The notes: generated by a model not told the origin, from the letters alone. Positions 6,785 through 16,498 are shown, counted from the first letter of the stretch. The stretch is 64,000 nt of DNA from Neolewinella aquimaris (GCF_014197245.1 NZ_JACIFF010000009.1:62001-126000); one strand, 5' to 3'. Program-made: numbers and translations.

Positions 6785-9064
6785 TCAGCCCGCAACTCCG
6801 AACCAAACGCCGAGGCCGCTCCCGTAATCGTCGGTGACCACCCGGCGCATGGCTGCTTCCTGTGGACGTTGCACCTGCGTACCCGCCCGTTTGGCAATTT
6901 TGACGATGAGCTGCTGCCCCCCGTGGCTGCGCCGGAAGGCCAACACGTTGTCGCCCTCCGAAATGGGTTGGTAGTCGGCGGAAGTGAAAAACTCGGCGTG
7001 GTCGAGACGGAATTGCAGCAACAAGCGCAGAAGGTGAGCTTTGCGGATGGGATCGTACTTATCCTTCGCTTCCGATTCGAGCCAGGACTGCCGTTTGCCG
7101 TAATCCACCGGTCGGCGGTTGTCGGGGTCCACGAAGCTGAGGTCCCAACTCTCGGTGCCCTGGTACACATCCGGATTTCCCGGTACGGTACACTTCAGGA
7201 TGAGCTGCGCGAAACTGTTGTGCCGGGTTTGCGGCCATATTTTCCGGAGCAGTTGCTCCAGTTCGGTACGCAGTCCGTCGTCGTCCAGGATTTGGTCGGC
7301 CAGCATCTTCAGACGCTCCTCATACGCTAGGTTCGGGGCGGCCCAGTCGCTCATTTCCTTACCCTCCCGCACGGCCTTTTCGAGGTAGGCATGCAACCGG
7401 TTGCGCAGGTCGGCGTCGGCGGCGGACTTATGTAAGGGGTAACCGGCCACGAGGCTCTGGAGCACCAGGTACAGGCCGCGGGGGCGCACCTCTCCCCGAT
7501 CGATGGTAGCAAGGGCGTGCTGCACGAAACCCTGCCACTCTCCCGGAAAAAAAGTCAGGGCCTGTAGGAACGCCCGTCCGTCCTCCCCCCGTTTGGTGTC
7601 GTGGGTAGCCGTGGCGTTCATGCTGCTGCGGGGCCGTTCGAGGACAAAGTCGTGGAAGGCCCGCACCGGAACGTGATCGCCGGGAGCCGCCGAGCTGCCT
7701 ACCTCATTAAGATGCGCCTGCCGCCAGAATTGATAGAAGGTAGTGTCCTCTACGCCCTTGGCCATCAGCGGTCCGCTCAGTTGCTGGGTCCGTTGGAGGT
7801 ATTCCAGGGAGTCGCCGGAGAAATCCTGGTGCGCCAGCCAGTTGACGAAAGTGAGCACCGACCGACCCAGTTTAGGAGCGTATTCCGTTACTGCAGTAGC
7901 GGCTTCCATGCACAATCCCAGTTCGTGGTCCGTCAGTTGGCCGCCGGCCGGATAGATGCGGTACACCGGAAAGGCCGCCAGCCAGTGGGCGAGCGTCTCC
8001 CGGAAGCCGTCGCGAAGCTCATCGGTCAGCAGCGGCTCCCAACGGCGCACCAGATTATCCAGCTCGCCGCCGAAGTGTTCCCGGACGAGCATCAGCTTGT
8101 TTTGAAAAACGAGTTCGTTGTAGTCCGGCAGCGGTTCGTCGGTGAACTGTTCGTACAGGTCGCTGAAGCTGTTGTTGCTGTCCTCGTTGGTCAGCAGCCG
8201 GTTTACCTCTGCCAGGAAATCGTAACCGGTGGTACCGTCGACCGGCCAGTCGTCGGGCAGTTGCTCCCCCGGCTCGAGGATCTTTTCGACGTAGATTCCG
8301 ACGTCGGGACCGACCGACTCACGCAGCCGCTGCAGGTAGGTGGTGGGATCGAGTAGCCCGTCTACGTGGTCCACGCGCAGGTGCTGAATGTAGCCGTTCC
8401 TGACGTCGGCGAAGGTGCGCTCGTGCAGGTCGTCGTACACCTGCCGGTCTTCCGTGCGCATACCGATCAGTTCGTTGACGGTAAAGAAGCGCCGGTAGTT
8501 GATGTAGTCGGTGACCGTCTGCCAGTGGACGGGCTCCACGTGGGTGGTTTCTTCGGACGTCGCATTCCGGTCCGCATCCGGGGCTTCCCAGTACTTGTCG
8601 TAGATTTTTACTCCGCCCCGGTATTCCTGCAGCTGTCCCTGTTCGCGCACCGTGTCGGGATCGTCGCCGAGCACGGGGAGCATCATGCGGCCGGGCATGC
8701 GGGGGTGGTCCCAGTCGATGTCGAAGTGGTTGGCGAAGCGCCCGTTTTTTCCCTCCCCGACGACGGTACTGAACCAGACGTTCTCCGGACTCAGGGCCGT
8801 ATGGTTGGGTACAATGTCCTGCATGTACTTCATGTTCCGTTCGTGGAGGGCGACGTGCAGTCGCTGCCAGTCGGCTTCGGTGGAGACTTCCGGGTTAAGG
8901 GTTGCCGGATCGGTCACGTCGTAGCCGTGGGTGCTGCCGCGGTTGGCCGTCAGAATGGGACTTCCGTACACGGTGTCGATGCCGAGTTCCTGGAGGTAGT
9001 CCAAAATAGCGATCAGGTCGACCACCCTGAAACCGGCGTGAAATTGAATGCGGTAGGTGTTCAT
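6785..9064 (-). CDS. treY: malto-oligosyltrehalose synthase TreY
   Basis: TreY rearranges the reducing-end alpha-1,4 link of a maltodextrin into an alpha,alpha-1,1 trehalose end. The protein starts MNTYRIQFHAGFRV and soon shows the family block LGIDTVYGSPILTANRGSTH. GH13 catalytic motifs follow: the nucleophile Asp in LRVDHVDGLLDP near residue 232 and the acid in IYVEKILEPGEQ. About 759 residues is within the family range. The frame continues upstream to 9187, but that adds a Pro-rich stretch overlapping treZ, so ATG 9064 (19 nt after the treZ stop) is preferred. With treZ it makes trehalose from maltodextrin or glycogen; a debranching TreX is not in the window. Confidence 0.94.
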   Translation of the reverse strand: MNTYRIQFHAGFRVVDLIAILDYLQELGIDTVYGSPILTANRGSTHGYDVTDPATLNPEVSTEADWQRLHVALHERNMKYMQDIVPNHTALSPENVWFSTVVGEGKNGRFANHFDIDWDHPRMPGRMMLPVLGDDPDTVREQGQLQEYRGGVKIYDKYWEAPDADRNATSEETTHVEPVHWQTVTDYINYRRFFTVNELIGMRTEDRQVYDDLHERTFADVRNGYIQHLRVDHVDGLLDPTTYLQRLRESVGPDVGIYVEKILEPGEQLPDDWPVDGTTGYDFLAEVNRLLTNEDSNNSFSDLYEQFTDEPLPDYNELVFQNKLMLVREHFGGELDNLVRRWEPLLTDELRDGFRETLAHWLAAFPVYRIYPAGGQLTDHELGLCMEAATAVTEYAPKLGRSVLTFVNWLAHQDFSGDSLEYLQRTQQLSGPLMAKGVEDTTFYQFWRQAHLNEVGSSAAPGDHVPVRAFHDFVLERPRSSMNATATHDTKRGEDGRAFLQALTFFPGEWQGFVQHALATIDRGEVRPRGLYLVLQSLVAGYPLHKSAADADLRNRLHAYLEKAVREGKEMSDWAAPNLAYEERLKMLADQILDDDGLRTELEQLLRKIWPQTRHNSFAQLILKCTVPGNPDVYQGTESWDLSFVDPDNRRPVDYGKRQSWLESEAKDKYDPIRKAHLLRLLLQFRLDHAEFFTSADYQPISEGDNVLAFRRSHGGQQLIVKIAKRAGTQVQRPQEAAMRRVVTDDYGSGLGVWFGVAG

Positions 9065-9083
9065 AGTTGGGAAGTACGGGTAA

Positions 9084-10862
9084 TTATTGGGTAGCGAGGG
9101 TGGCAAATCCCCAGGCCGGTAGGTGGAGGTGTCGGTCCGTACGGGTGGCTCCGTTGGTCTGGAGCAGGATCCGGCCGGGCACTTCAACCGTAAGTGCGGC
9201 GTCGCCGAAGTTGGCGCAGTGGAGGTAGGGGCTTCCGGCGACGGTCCAGGTGATCAGGGTGCCGGCCTGATCGACGCTGATGTCGGCAAAGGTGTAGTCG
9301 GTCGGGGCGGCGGCGCGCAGGTGCAGGGCGGTACGGTAAAGCTCGGCGACCCTGGCATTTTTCTCCCAGCTCAATTTGGCAGACTGGAAGGTTTCCTTCG
9401 CCTGGGGATCGGGTACGGTATGCCCTTCGTGCTGGAAGGCGGCAAACTCGGCGGCGCGCCCCCTGCGGACCGCCTCGATGAGCCCGTCGTCGCCGTGGTG
9501 TACGAAGTAGGGAAATCGGTTGCGCTCGCCGTATTCCTCCCCCATGAAGATCAGGGGCGTAAAGGGGGAGAGCAGGTAGGTAGCGGCGGCCAGCAGGTAC
9601 TTGTCTTCGGGAATGTTTTCGCTGAGGCGGTCGCCGATCATGCGGTTTCCCACCTGATCGTGATTCTGGAGAAACACGACGAACTGGGCCGGAAACAGAT
9701 CGGAGCGGGGGGGCACGCCGAAGTTGCGCTGGCGGTGAGGGGAATACTGTCCGGTGTAGACGTAGCCGTCGCGCAGGGCCTTGGCCAGGTGCTCGACTTG
9801 GCCAAAATCCTCATAGTATCCACGGCTTTCTCCGGTCACGACGGCGTGCAGGGCGTGGTGAAACTCATCGACCCACTGTCCGCTCATGCCGTAGCCTCCC
9901 CGTTCGCGGGGAAGGATGTACCGCGGGGCGTTAAGGTCGCACTCGGCAATGAGGATCATTTCGCGATTCTGCCGCTGACCGATCTCGTCGGCTACGGTCG
10001 AGAGCGACTCCAGGAAATGTTCGGCGGAGTAATCCTTGATGGCGTGGACCGCATCGATGCGCAGTCCGTCGGCGCCGTATTCCTCCAGCCACAGGCGCAC
10101 ATTCTGCAGCCAGTAGTTTCTCACTCCGTCGGCCTGCCGGTCGTCGAAGTTGATGGCCGACCCCCAGGGCGTGTGGTGTTGCTCGGTAAAGACGGGGAAA
10201 AACTTAGGCAGGTAGTTTCCTTCCGGTCCGAGGTGATTGTAGATCACATCAATGAGCACGGCAATTCCCCGGCCGTGGGCGGCTTTGATGAAATCGCGCA
10301 GGTCTTCCGGTCTTCCGTAGGCCCGAAAGAGGGCAAAGGGCAATACGCCGTCGTAGCCCCAGTTGCGGTCGCCCGGCGTCTGGTTCAGCGGCATGATCTC
10401 CAGGATGTTCACCCCAAGGTCCTGCAGGTAATCCAGCCGGTCGGTGGCGGCCCGAAAGGTGCCTTCCGGAGTGAAGGTGCCTACGTGTAGTTCGTAGATT
10501 GCCCCCCCGGCGAGGCCCCTTCCGCGCCAGTCGGTAGTGCCGACGGTCTCAAGGTCGATCACCTCGCTGGGACCATGTACCCCCTCGGGTTGGTAGCGAC
10601 TGGCGGGATCGGGATAAAGCTTATCGTGCTTTCCGTTGCGGTAGTAGCCGTAGCGGGTGCCGGCCGGGACGGTAAGCGGTTCGGAGAGCAGGTATCCATC
10701 CCCTTCCTGCTTCATCTCGTGCACCCTTGGACGGTCCGCCGTCAGGAGGGCCAGTTGCAGTTTCTTGACGGATGGCGCCCAAATGCGGAAGCGCCGATTG
10801 CCGGATGCATCCATCGGCAGGGGGCCCAGGGGGAGGTAGGGAAAGCTTGGAAATTCTGACAT
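9084..10862 (-). CDS. treZ: malto-oligosyltrehalose trehalohydrolase TreZ
   Basis: TreZ cuts trehalose from the maltooligosyl trehalose made by TreY. The 592-residue protein has an N-terminal CBM48-like domain (RRFRIWAPSVKKLQLAL), then the family block ELHVGTFTPEGTFRAA. The GH13 barrel carries the nucleophile Asp in GLRIDAVHAI near residue 270, the acid Glu in LIAECDLNAPRY and the Asp of QNHDQVGNR. A short beta domain ends the protein. It lies between the flavoprotein and treY with gaps of 24 and 19 nt, so the three are probably co-transcribed. Length and all catalytic residues are normal. Confidence 0.95.
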   Translation of the reverse strand: MSEFPSFPYLPLGPLPMDASGNRRFRIWAPSVKKLQLALLTADRPRVHEMKQEGDGYLLSEPLTVPAGTRYGYYRNGKHDKLYPDPASRYQPEGVHGPSEVIDLETVGTTDWRGRGLAGGAIYELHVGTFTPEGTFRAATDRLDYLQDLGVNILEIMPLNQTPGDRNWGYDGVLPFALFRAYGRPEDLRDFIKAAHGRGIAVLIDVIYNHLGPEGNYLPKFFPVFTEQHHTPWGSAINFDDRQADGVRNYWLQNVRLWLEEYGADGLRIDAVHAIKDYSAEHFLESLSTVADEIGQRQNREMILIAECDLNAPRYILPRERGGYGMSGQWVDEFHHALHAVVTGESRGYYEDFGQVEHLAKALRDGYVYTGQYSPHRQRNFGVPPRSDLFPAQFVVFLQNHDQVGNRMIGDRLSENIPEDKYLLAAATYLLSPFTPLIFMGEEYGERNRFPYFVHHGDDGLIEAVRRGRAAEFAAFQHEGHTVPDPQAKETFQSAKLSWEKNARVAELYRTALHLRAAAPTDYTFADISVDQAGTLITWTVAGSPYLHCANFGDAALTVEVPGRILLQTNGATRTDRHLHLPAWGFATLATQ

Positions 10863-10886
10863 GGGTACGTAAGTAATTGTGCCGCC

Positions 10887-12332
10887 TTAGCGATTTTGCA
10901 GCCGATAGGCGATTTGCAGCGCCCGCTTGCTGAGCGGGGAGAGGAGCCGTTGCTGGGCACGGTCCCGGGCGGGCTTCTGGTTGATGCGGCTTCCGACGGG
11001 GTAAGCGTACAGCTTATTGGTCAGCTTCCCGTAATCGAGATCGAGCATATTCAACAACAACAGTTCCTGAATCATTTCCCCGGCCCCCGGGGCGGCCATG
11101 GTGCCACCGAGCAATTTTCCGCTTCCGAAGGAGGTCTTGGCGATGTAGAGGATCAGCACCGAGTCCCGGTAATCAGCCGCTACGGCCCGGTCGTCGTGGT
11201 CAAAGGACTGCTGCACCGTTTCGTAGTCGATGCCCTGCTCTTCCAGTTGCCGGGGGGTGAGTCCGAAGGTTGCTACCTCCGGATCGGTGAAGGTCACCCA
11301 GCTGAAGTGTTGCAGCTTGTGCTTGCGGTCGATGGGACTGAGCAGGTTGGTCCACAGGTCGGTGTTGTGCTTCTCCGCGCCGTGGCTGAACATCTCCTGG
11401 CCGTAGGCATCGCCTACGGCGAAGATGGCTTTATTGGATGTGCGGTAGTAGTCGTCCACTACGATCTTACCCTCCTTCGTGTGCACTCCGGCCAGTTCCA
11501 GCCCCAGTCCCTTCGTCGTTACCCGCCGACCGATGGCGACGATCAGGTGGGTGAACTCCACTTCGCCGGCGGGCGCACCGTCCTGGACGAGGACGGCGGT
11601 GCGCTCGTCCTTGAATCGCTTGATCTCGGTCTGGTGGCGAATATCTACGCCCTCGCCATCGAGTTTTCGTTGTAGTACGGCTGCGGCTTCCGCGGGGTCC
11701 TTGTCCAAAATTCGCTCACCACGGTTCAGCACGGTCACTTCGCTGCCGAGCCGTCGGAAGGCCTGCGCCATCTCACAGGCGTTGGGGCCGCCTCCGACGA
11801 TGAGCAGTTTTTCGGGCAACTCATCTAGCTCGGTGAAGACGGATTCGTTGTCGTACTGCTTCACCAGCTCCGATCCGGGGACGGACATGTGGCCGGGTTT
11901 CGATCCCGTTGCCAGTACGATGCGGGGGGCGGATAATTTTTGCCCGTTCACCGTCACTTCCCGGGGACCGGTGAGCATGGCCTCTCCGATGTGGCAGTCG
12001 AGCCCGTATTCTTCGCTCAGGTAATCGGGGGACTCGTGCTTGCGGATGATGTCCTGCCGCTCGTGGATGTACTGCATGACCCGTTTGAAGTCTGCCTTCC
12101 CCTCGGTCCGCAGCCCGAATTTTTCCGCCGCGCGGGCCCCCGCAAACTGAGCCGCGACGTGCAACAGGGCTTTGCTTGGCACGCAGCCGTAGTTCAGGCA
12201 GTCGCCACCAAAGTTCTTTTCCGTCCGGTCGATCAGTGCTACGTTGAGCCCGATCGCTCCGCCGAAGCCCGCGGCTCCGAGTCCGCCAGACCCGGCGCCG
12301 ATCACGATCAGATCGTGGGTGTAATTTGCCAT
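10887..12332 (-). CDS. mercuric reductase-like FAD/NAD(P) disulfide oxidoreductase
   Basis: A 481-residue class I pyridine-nucleotide disulfide oxidoreductase. It has the FAD-binding start DLIVIGAGSGGLGAAGFG, a redox-active disulfide GGDCLNYGCVPSK (Cys-45/Cys-50), a second nucleotide-binding site LLIVGGGPNACEMAQAF, the FAD motif AIFAVGDA and the dimerisation block FTDPEVATFGLT. The C-terminal catalytic His-Glu (HPTxxE) of lipoamide dehydrogenase is replaced by LYAYPVGSRINQKPARD, so it is not a canonical lipoamide dehydrogenase. There is no MerA heavy-metal domain and no mer neighbour. The true substrate is unknown. It lies 36 nt after mutS and 24 nt before treZ. Confidence 0.85.
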   Translation of the reverse strand: MANYTHDLIVIGAGSGGLGAAGFGGAIGLNVALIDRTEKNFGGDCLNYGCVPSKALLHVAAQFAGARAAEKFGLRTEGKADFKRVMQYIHERQDIIRKHESPDYLSEEYGLDCHIGEAMLTGPREVTVNGQKLSAPRIVLATGSKPGHMSVPGSELVKQYDNESVFTELDELPEKLLIVGGGPNACEMAQAFRRLGSEVTVLNRGERILDKDPAEAAAVLQRKLDGEGVDIRHQTEIKRFKDERTAVLVQDGAPAGEVEFTHLIVAIGRRVTTKGLGLELAGVHTKEGKIVVDDYYRTSNKAIFAVGDAYGQEMFSHGAEKHNTDLWTNLLSPIDRKHKLQHFSWVTFTDPEVATFGLTPRQLEEQGIDYETVQQSFDHDDRAVAADYRDSVLILYIAKTSFGSGKLLGGTMAAPGAGEMIQELLLLNMLDLDYGKLTNKLYAYPVGSRINQKPARDRAQQRLLSPLSKRALQIAYRLQNR

Positions 12333-12368
12333 ACTTGCACAAGCGACCTACCGGGACAATTGTTTGCT

Positions 12369-15020
12369 CTAATCGGCCGCCTCGGCAATCTCCTTCAGCT
12401 CCTGCAGCTTGAGCATACATTCGATCGGGGTCATATTGTTGATGCTGACGTTGTCGAGCAACTCCCGCAGGCGGCCCGCCGTGGGATCGCTGGCTTCGAA
12501 AATGCTCAGCTGCATGGCCTCCGCGCTGAGTTGGGTGGTGGCGGGGGGGCGGGTGACCGGGTGACCTTCCTGCGGTTCGTAAGCTTCCGTCAGGTGCTGT
12601 TGCTCCAGCTGGGCCAGGATACTACCGGCGCGATCCACGATGGAGGCGGGCATGCCCGCCATCTGGGCCACGTGAATACCAAAGCTATGCTGGCTTCCGC
12701 CCGGCACCAGTTTGCGCAGGAAAATGATCCGGTTGCCGTGCTCCTTGATGGCAATGGAGTAGTTGTGGATCCGGCTCAGACTCCCCGCCAGCTCGTTGAG
12801 TTCGTGATAGTGGGTGGCAAAGAGGGTCTTGGGGCGCGCCCGACCGTTGTTGTGTAGGTATTCGGCGATGGCCCAGGCGATCGAAATGCCGTCGAAGGTG
12901 CTCGTGCCCCGACCGATCTCATCGAGCAAAATGAGGCTGCGGTCGGTGATGTTGTTCATGATCGAGGCCGTCTCGTTCATCTCTACCATGAAAGTGGATT
13001 CTCCGCTGCTGATGTTGTCGCTGGCACCCACCCGCGTAAATACCCGGTCGACGATACCGATCCGCGCCCGCTCGGCCGGCACGAAACTACCCATCTGGGC
13101 CAGCAGGCAGATGAGGGCGGTCTGCCGAAGCAGGGCCGACTTACCCGCCATATTCGGGCCGGTGATCATGATGATCTGCTGATCGTTGGGATCGAGTCGA
13201 ACGTTGTTAGGAACGTATTGCTCCCCCACCTGCAACTGACGCTCGATGACGGGGTGCCGTCCCTGCTCGATCTCAATGTCCTGGCTGTCGTCCATTTGCG
13301 GTTCAGTATAGCGAGACCGGTTGGCTACTTTGGCAAAGGAGAGCAGACAGTCCATACGGGCCAGGAGGGCGGCATTGCGCTGGACCGGGGCGATGTAATC
13401 CTGCAACCACATCACCAGTGCTTCGTACAGTTGCTCTTCCCGCTGCAGAATTTTGTCTTCGGCGTTGAGGATCTTGTCCTCCAGTACCTTCAGTTCTTCG
13501 GTGATGTAGCGCTCGGCGTTGGTCAGGGTTTGCTTGCGGGTCCACTCCGCCGGGACGCTGTTTTTGTGCTTGTTCGTTACTTCGAGGTAGTAGCCGAAGA
13601 CGTTGTTGAAGCCGATTTTCAGGCTGCTGATTCCCGTCCGCTCGGCTTCCCGCTGCTGAATGGCGGCCAGCCGGTTCTTGCTGTTGCGGGTGATGTCGCG
13701 CAACTCATCCAGTTCCTCGTCGAAGCCGTCGGCAATGACGCCCCCCTTATTCAGGTTGACGGCGGGCTCCTTCCGGATCCGGTTTTCGATCTCGTCACAA
13801 ACGCCGGGCAGGGGATCGAGTCGGTCCGCCAGCGTCCTTAGCACCTTGCTCGTTGAATCCTGTAGGAGGTCGCGGATGGGTCCCATCGCGCAGAGGGCGG
13901 TACTGAGTGCCCGTATCTCCCGGGGATTCACCTTGCCCAAAGGCACCTTGGAGATAAGCCGCTCTACGTCACCGATCTGCTGTAGGGAAGCATTTAGGTC
14001 CTGAAGCAGGCCGGGGCTTTCCACGAACGTACGCACCGCCTCGTGCCGCCCGCGGATCTCCTTAATGTCCTTCAGCGGCAGCACGACCCACTTGCGCAGC
14101 AGCCTTCCCCCCATCGGGGTGACCGTCTTATCCAGAATGTGAATCAGGGAAACCCCGTGGTCGTGGGGGCTATGGATCAATTCCAGGTTGCGGATGGTGA
14201 AGCGATCCAACCATACGTAGCGCTCGCTGGCCAGCCGACCGATGCGGTTGATGTGTTTCAGGTTCCGGTTCTCGGTCGTTTCGAGGTAGTGCAGCGCGGC
14301 ACCGGCGGCGATGCGTGCCACCCGTAGATCCTCCACCCCAAAGCCCTTCAGGCTGGCGGCTTTGAACTGTTTGAGCAACTTCTCGTCGGTGTAGTCGGTC
14401 GTAAAGACCCATTCATCGAGCGGCGTTAGGTAAAAGCGGTCGCCGAACACCCGCTCGAAATTCTTGCGCCGGTCCTTGCCCACTACCACTTCTTTAGGCT
14501 GGAAGCTCTGGAGGAGTTTGTCGATGTAATCTTCCGGTCCTTCCGCGACCAAAAATTCTCCGGTACTGAGGTCGAGCAGACTGAGTCCGCAGGGGGCGTT
14601 CTTTCCCCGACCGAAGACCACACACGCCAGGAAGTTATTGCTGTTGTGCACGAGCAACTGGTCGTCGACCGCCAGGCCGGGGGTCACGATCTCCGTCACG
14701 CCCCGCTTCACGATTTTCTTGTCCTTAGACGGTTTCTCCAGTTGTTCGCAGATGGCTACCCGGTAGCCGGCCCGCACCAGTCGCGGCAGGTACATATCGA
14801 CGCTGTGGTAGGGAAAGCCCGCCAGCTCCACGTCGCTGCCCCCATTGTTACGGCTGGTGAGCGTGATGCCGAGTACCTGGGCCGTTTTAACCGCGTCTTC
14901 GCCGAAGGTTTCGTAGAAGTCCCCGACCCGGTAGAGCAGCAGGGCGTCCGGGTGTTTGGCTTTCACCTGATTGTACTGCGCCATCAGGGGCGTCACTTTT
15001 TTGGACTTGCTTTTGGCCAC
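12369..15020 (-). CDS. mutS: DNA mismatch repair protein MutS
   Basis: MutS recognises mismatches and small loops and recruits MutL. The 883-residue protein has the mismatch-reading motif LLYRVGDFYETFGEDA near residue 35 (Phe-x-Glu), the connector and lever/clamp regions, and the ATPase with Walker A GPNMAGKSALLRQ near residue 620, a Walker B block ILLDEIGRGTSTFDG and the signature FATHYHELNEL. The C-terminus carries the usual helix-turn-helix dimerisation part. The start codon is GTG at 15020 (VAKSKSKKVTPLMAQYN); an internal ATG at 14984 would remove residues normally present. A TACCTTCG box lies 27 nt upstream. Same-strand genes follow downstream. Confidence 0.97.
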   Translation of the reverse strand: MAKSKSKKVTPLMAQYNQVKAKHPDALLLYRVGDFYETFGEDAVKTAQVLGITLTSRNNGGSDVELAGFPYHSVDMYLPRLVRAGYRVAICEQLEKPSKDKKIVKRGVTEIVTPGLAVDDQLLVHNSNNFLACVVFGRGKNAPCGLSLLDLSTGEFLVAEGPEDYIDKLLQSFQPKEVVVGKDRRKNFERVFGDRFYLTPLDEWVFTTDYTDEKLLKQFKAASLKGFGVEDLRVARIAAGAALHYLETTENRNLKHINRIGRLASERYVWLDRFTIRNLELIHSPHDHGVSLIHILDKTVTPMGGRLLRKWVVLPLKDIKEIRGRHEAVRTFVESPGLLQDLNASLQQIGDVERLISKVPLGKVNPREIRALSTALCAMGPIRDLLQDSTSKVLRTLADRLDPLPGVCDEIENRIRKEPAVNLNKGGVIADGFDEELDELRDITRNSKNRLAAIQQREAERTGISSLKIGFNNVFGYYLEVTNKHKNSVPAEWTRKQTLTNAERYITEELKVLEDKILNAEDKILQREEQLYEALVMWLQDYIAPVQRNAALLARMDCLLSFAKVANRSRYTEPQMDDSQDIEIEQGRHPVIERQLQVGEQYVPNNVRLDPNDQQIIMITGPNMAGKSALLRQTALICLLAQMGSFVPAERARIGIVDRVFTRVGASDNISSGESTFMVEMNETASIMNNITDRSLILLDEIGRGTSTFDGISIAWAIAEYLHNNGRARPKTLFATHYHELNELAGSLSRIHNYSIAIKEHGNRIIFLRKLVPGGSQHSFGIHVAQMAGMPASIVDRAGSILAQLEQQHLTEAYEPQEGHPVTRPPATTQLSAEAMQLSIFEASDPTAGRLRELLDNVSINNMTPIECMLKLQELKEIAEAAD

Positions 15021-15046
15021 GGGAGAAGACGAATTTTACGGAAGGG

Positions 15047-15054
15047 CGAAGGTA
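15047..15054 (-). promoter_or_regulatory. TACCTTCG promoter -7 box before mutS
   Basis: On the minus strand this reads TACCTTCG, one base from the Bacteroidota -7 consensus TAnnTTTG, ending 26 nt upstream of the mutS GTG. The same variant appears before gpmI (near 44343) and upstream of the E1 gene (near 38397). The call rests on the motif and position only. Confidence 0.45.
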
Positions 15055-15079
15055 AGAAAAGCGGGCAGGCCGCCCCGAA

Positions 15080-16423
15080 CTATCCGGCCAGTCGGTACGC
15101 CCGGGCCTCCTCATTGACCGTAAGCAGCGGTGCCGCCCCCGGGTCGGAGCGCCCCATTATGCGGCAGCCGATGGTGCAGCTGGTGCACCGGGTCGCGTCG
15201 CAGTAATTCTTTTTGAGTTCCAGCAGTGCCTGACTTTCTCCGGCATCCGCAGCCGCCCAGCCCAGTTCGCGCCACTTCTTGACCACTTGGTTGCGCTCCG
15301 GTGGCAGGGCCTCGAGCAGCTCGATGGAGCGGTCGTGGTAGCGCTGGTCCGACCGCAGCCGTCCGTAAGTAAAGTAGGCCGGAACCACGGCGTTGATGAG
15401 AATGGACCGCACGGCCTGCTCCCCCAGTCGGCGGTCGCTCGCATCCGCAGGCGTGCCGAAACGGTAATGGGTACGCCAGTAATTGCTGAGACTCACGTCA
15501 AACATGTTGCGCAGTTCCCGCTCATTTGCCGCGGCCAGCGCCTTGCCGAAGAGCTGTCCGCTGCGATAGTACAGACAGGCCAGCTGGGCGATGCGCACCG
15601 TTGGAAAATTGTTGGGGCGCATCCGCAGGAATCGCCACGCGGTTGCGGGGATCGGTCGCAGGTCATGCTTCACCCGGAGCAGCGCGTATTCCCTGCGCAG
15701 TTGCGTCAGGTAAGCCGCCTCTCCGTCCGCTTCGTCGGGTAGCAAGCCTGACTGGCCGAACAATAAGGCTTCCAACTGCAGCAGACTGTGCTTGTGCCTC
15801 AGTATGATCCGCAGGGGAAGAGAGGTGGCAAGCATCTGCATCGCCTCGCCGTTCACCTTTCCACCCATGGCGCGAGCCACGGATCGGTAAAAGGCTTCCT
15901 CCCAGTCGCGGTCGCAGGATTGCAGCAGTGCGGCAAATTCCTCTCCCCGCCGGGTCAGCCGCTCGGCCAGTATGCGTTGCAGCCAGACTGTCCGGATTCC
16001 GTCGCTTGCGTACTGCAGTTGCGTCTGGCAGGGCACCCAGTACTCGTTGTGCATCAAGCGCCAGTAGCTGTTGCGGACGCCGGCGGGGATTCGGTCGCGG
16101 AGTTCGAGGCAGGGAATGCGGCTGCCGTCGGTGCGGTACACCGGACGGTCCTCTTCCAGCACGACGTGGAGAATGACGCCGTCGTAGGCGGGATCCGTAT
16201 CGTGGCCGTGGTCGTACCACTCCCTGCTGTAAAGGTGCATTTCGACCCTGCCGGCCCACTGCAACCCCCCGATCTGAATACGGGCGTCGTCAAAATCCGG
16301 GCCGGCATTGGAATTATGGGTACCGAACTGCTGAATGGTAATGGGCTCCCCTTCCGTCGTGCGGAGATCGCGCAGGTCGAAACGGGCCAGCCGCCACAGG
16401 TAGTGGAGGAAATCTTCTTTCAT
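15080..16423 (-). CDS. DUF2851 family protein
   Basis: A 447-residue protein of DUF2851, a family characteristic of Bacteroidota. The start MKEDFLHYLWRLARFD and the block THNSNAGPDFDDARI...WAGRVEMHLYSREW are diagnostic. The C-terminus has a Cys cluster (CDATRCTSCTIGC, about residues 418-430) that could bind zinc or an iron-sulfur cluster. No biochemical role is established for the family. It sits between folA and mutS on the same strand with gaps of 75 and 59 bp. The AT-rich upstream gap contains the inverted repeat CAAACA-ATA-TGTTTG. Confidence 0.92.
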   Translation of the reverse strand: MKEDFLHYLWRLARFDLRDLRTTEGEPITIQQFGTHNSNAGPDFDDARIQIGGLQWAGRVEMHLYSREWYDHGHDTDPAYDGVILHVVLEEDRPVYRTDGSRIPCLELRDRIPAGVRNSYWRLMHNEYWVPCQTQLQYASDGIRTVWLQRILAERLTRRGEEFAALLQSCDRDWEEAFYRSVARAMGGKVNGEAMQMLATSLPLRIILRHKHSLLQLEALLFGQSGLLPDEADGEAAYLTQLRREYALLRVKHDLRPIPATAWRFLRMRPNNFPTVRIAQLACLYYRSGQLFGKALAAANERELRNMFDVSLSNYWRTHYRFGTPADASDRRLGEQAVRSILINAVVPAYFTYGRLRSDQRYHDRSIELLEALPPERNQVVKKWRELGWAAADAGESQALLELKKNYCDATRCTSCTIGCRIMGRSDPGAAPLLTVNEEARAYRLAG

Positions 16424-16441
16424 TTTCTCTGGTGGTTATCA

Positions 16442-16456
16442 CAAACAATATGTTTG
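16442..16456. promoter_or_regulatory. CAAACA-ATA-TGTTTG inverted repeat upstream of DUF2851
   Basis: A perfect 6-bp inverted repeat with a 3-bp spacer lies 19 bp upstream of the DUF2851 start, in the most AT-rich stretch nearby (16440-16500). Size and position suit a dimeric repressor site. On the + strand its right half also reads TATGTTTG, a TAnnTTTG match, but that points away from any plus-strand start close by. Confidence 0.35.
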
Positions 16457-16498
16457 CAATTACGTACCCAAAAAAATAAAATGCAACTTTTTGTTTAT

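Noticed and set aside
9123-10490. 455-codon open frame on the + strand
   Set aside because: It lies wholly antisense to treZ, whose protein shows all family motifs. GC-rich codon use in treZ creates the long antisense frame; the translation has no recognisable domain.
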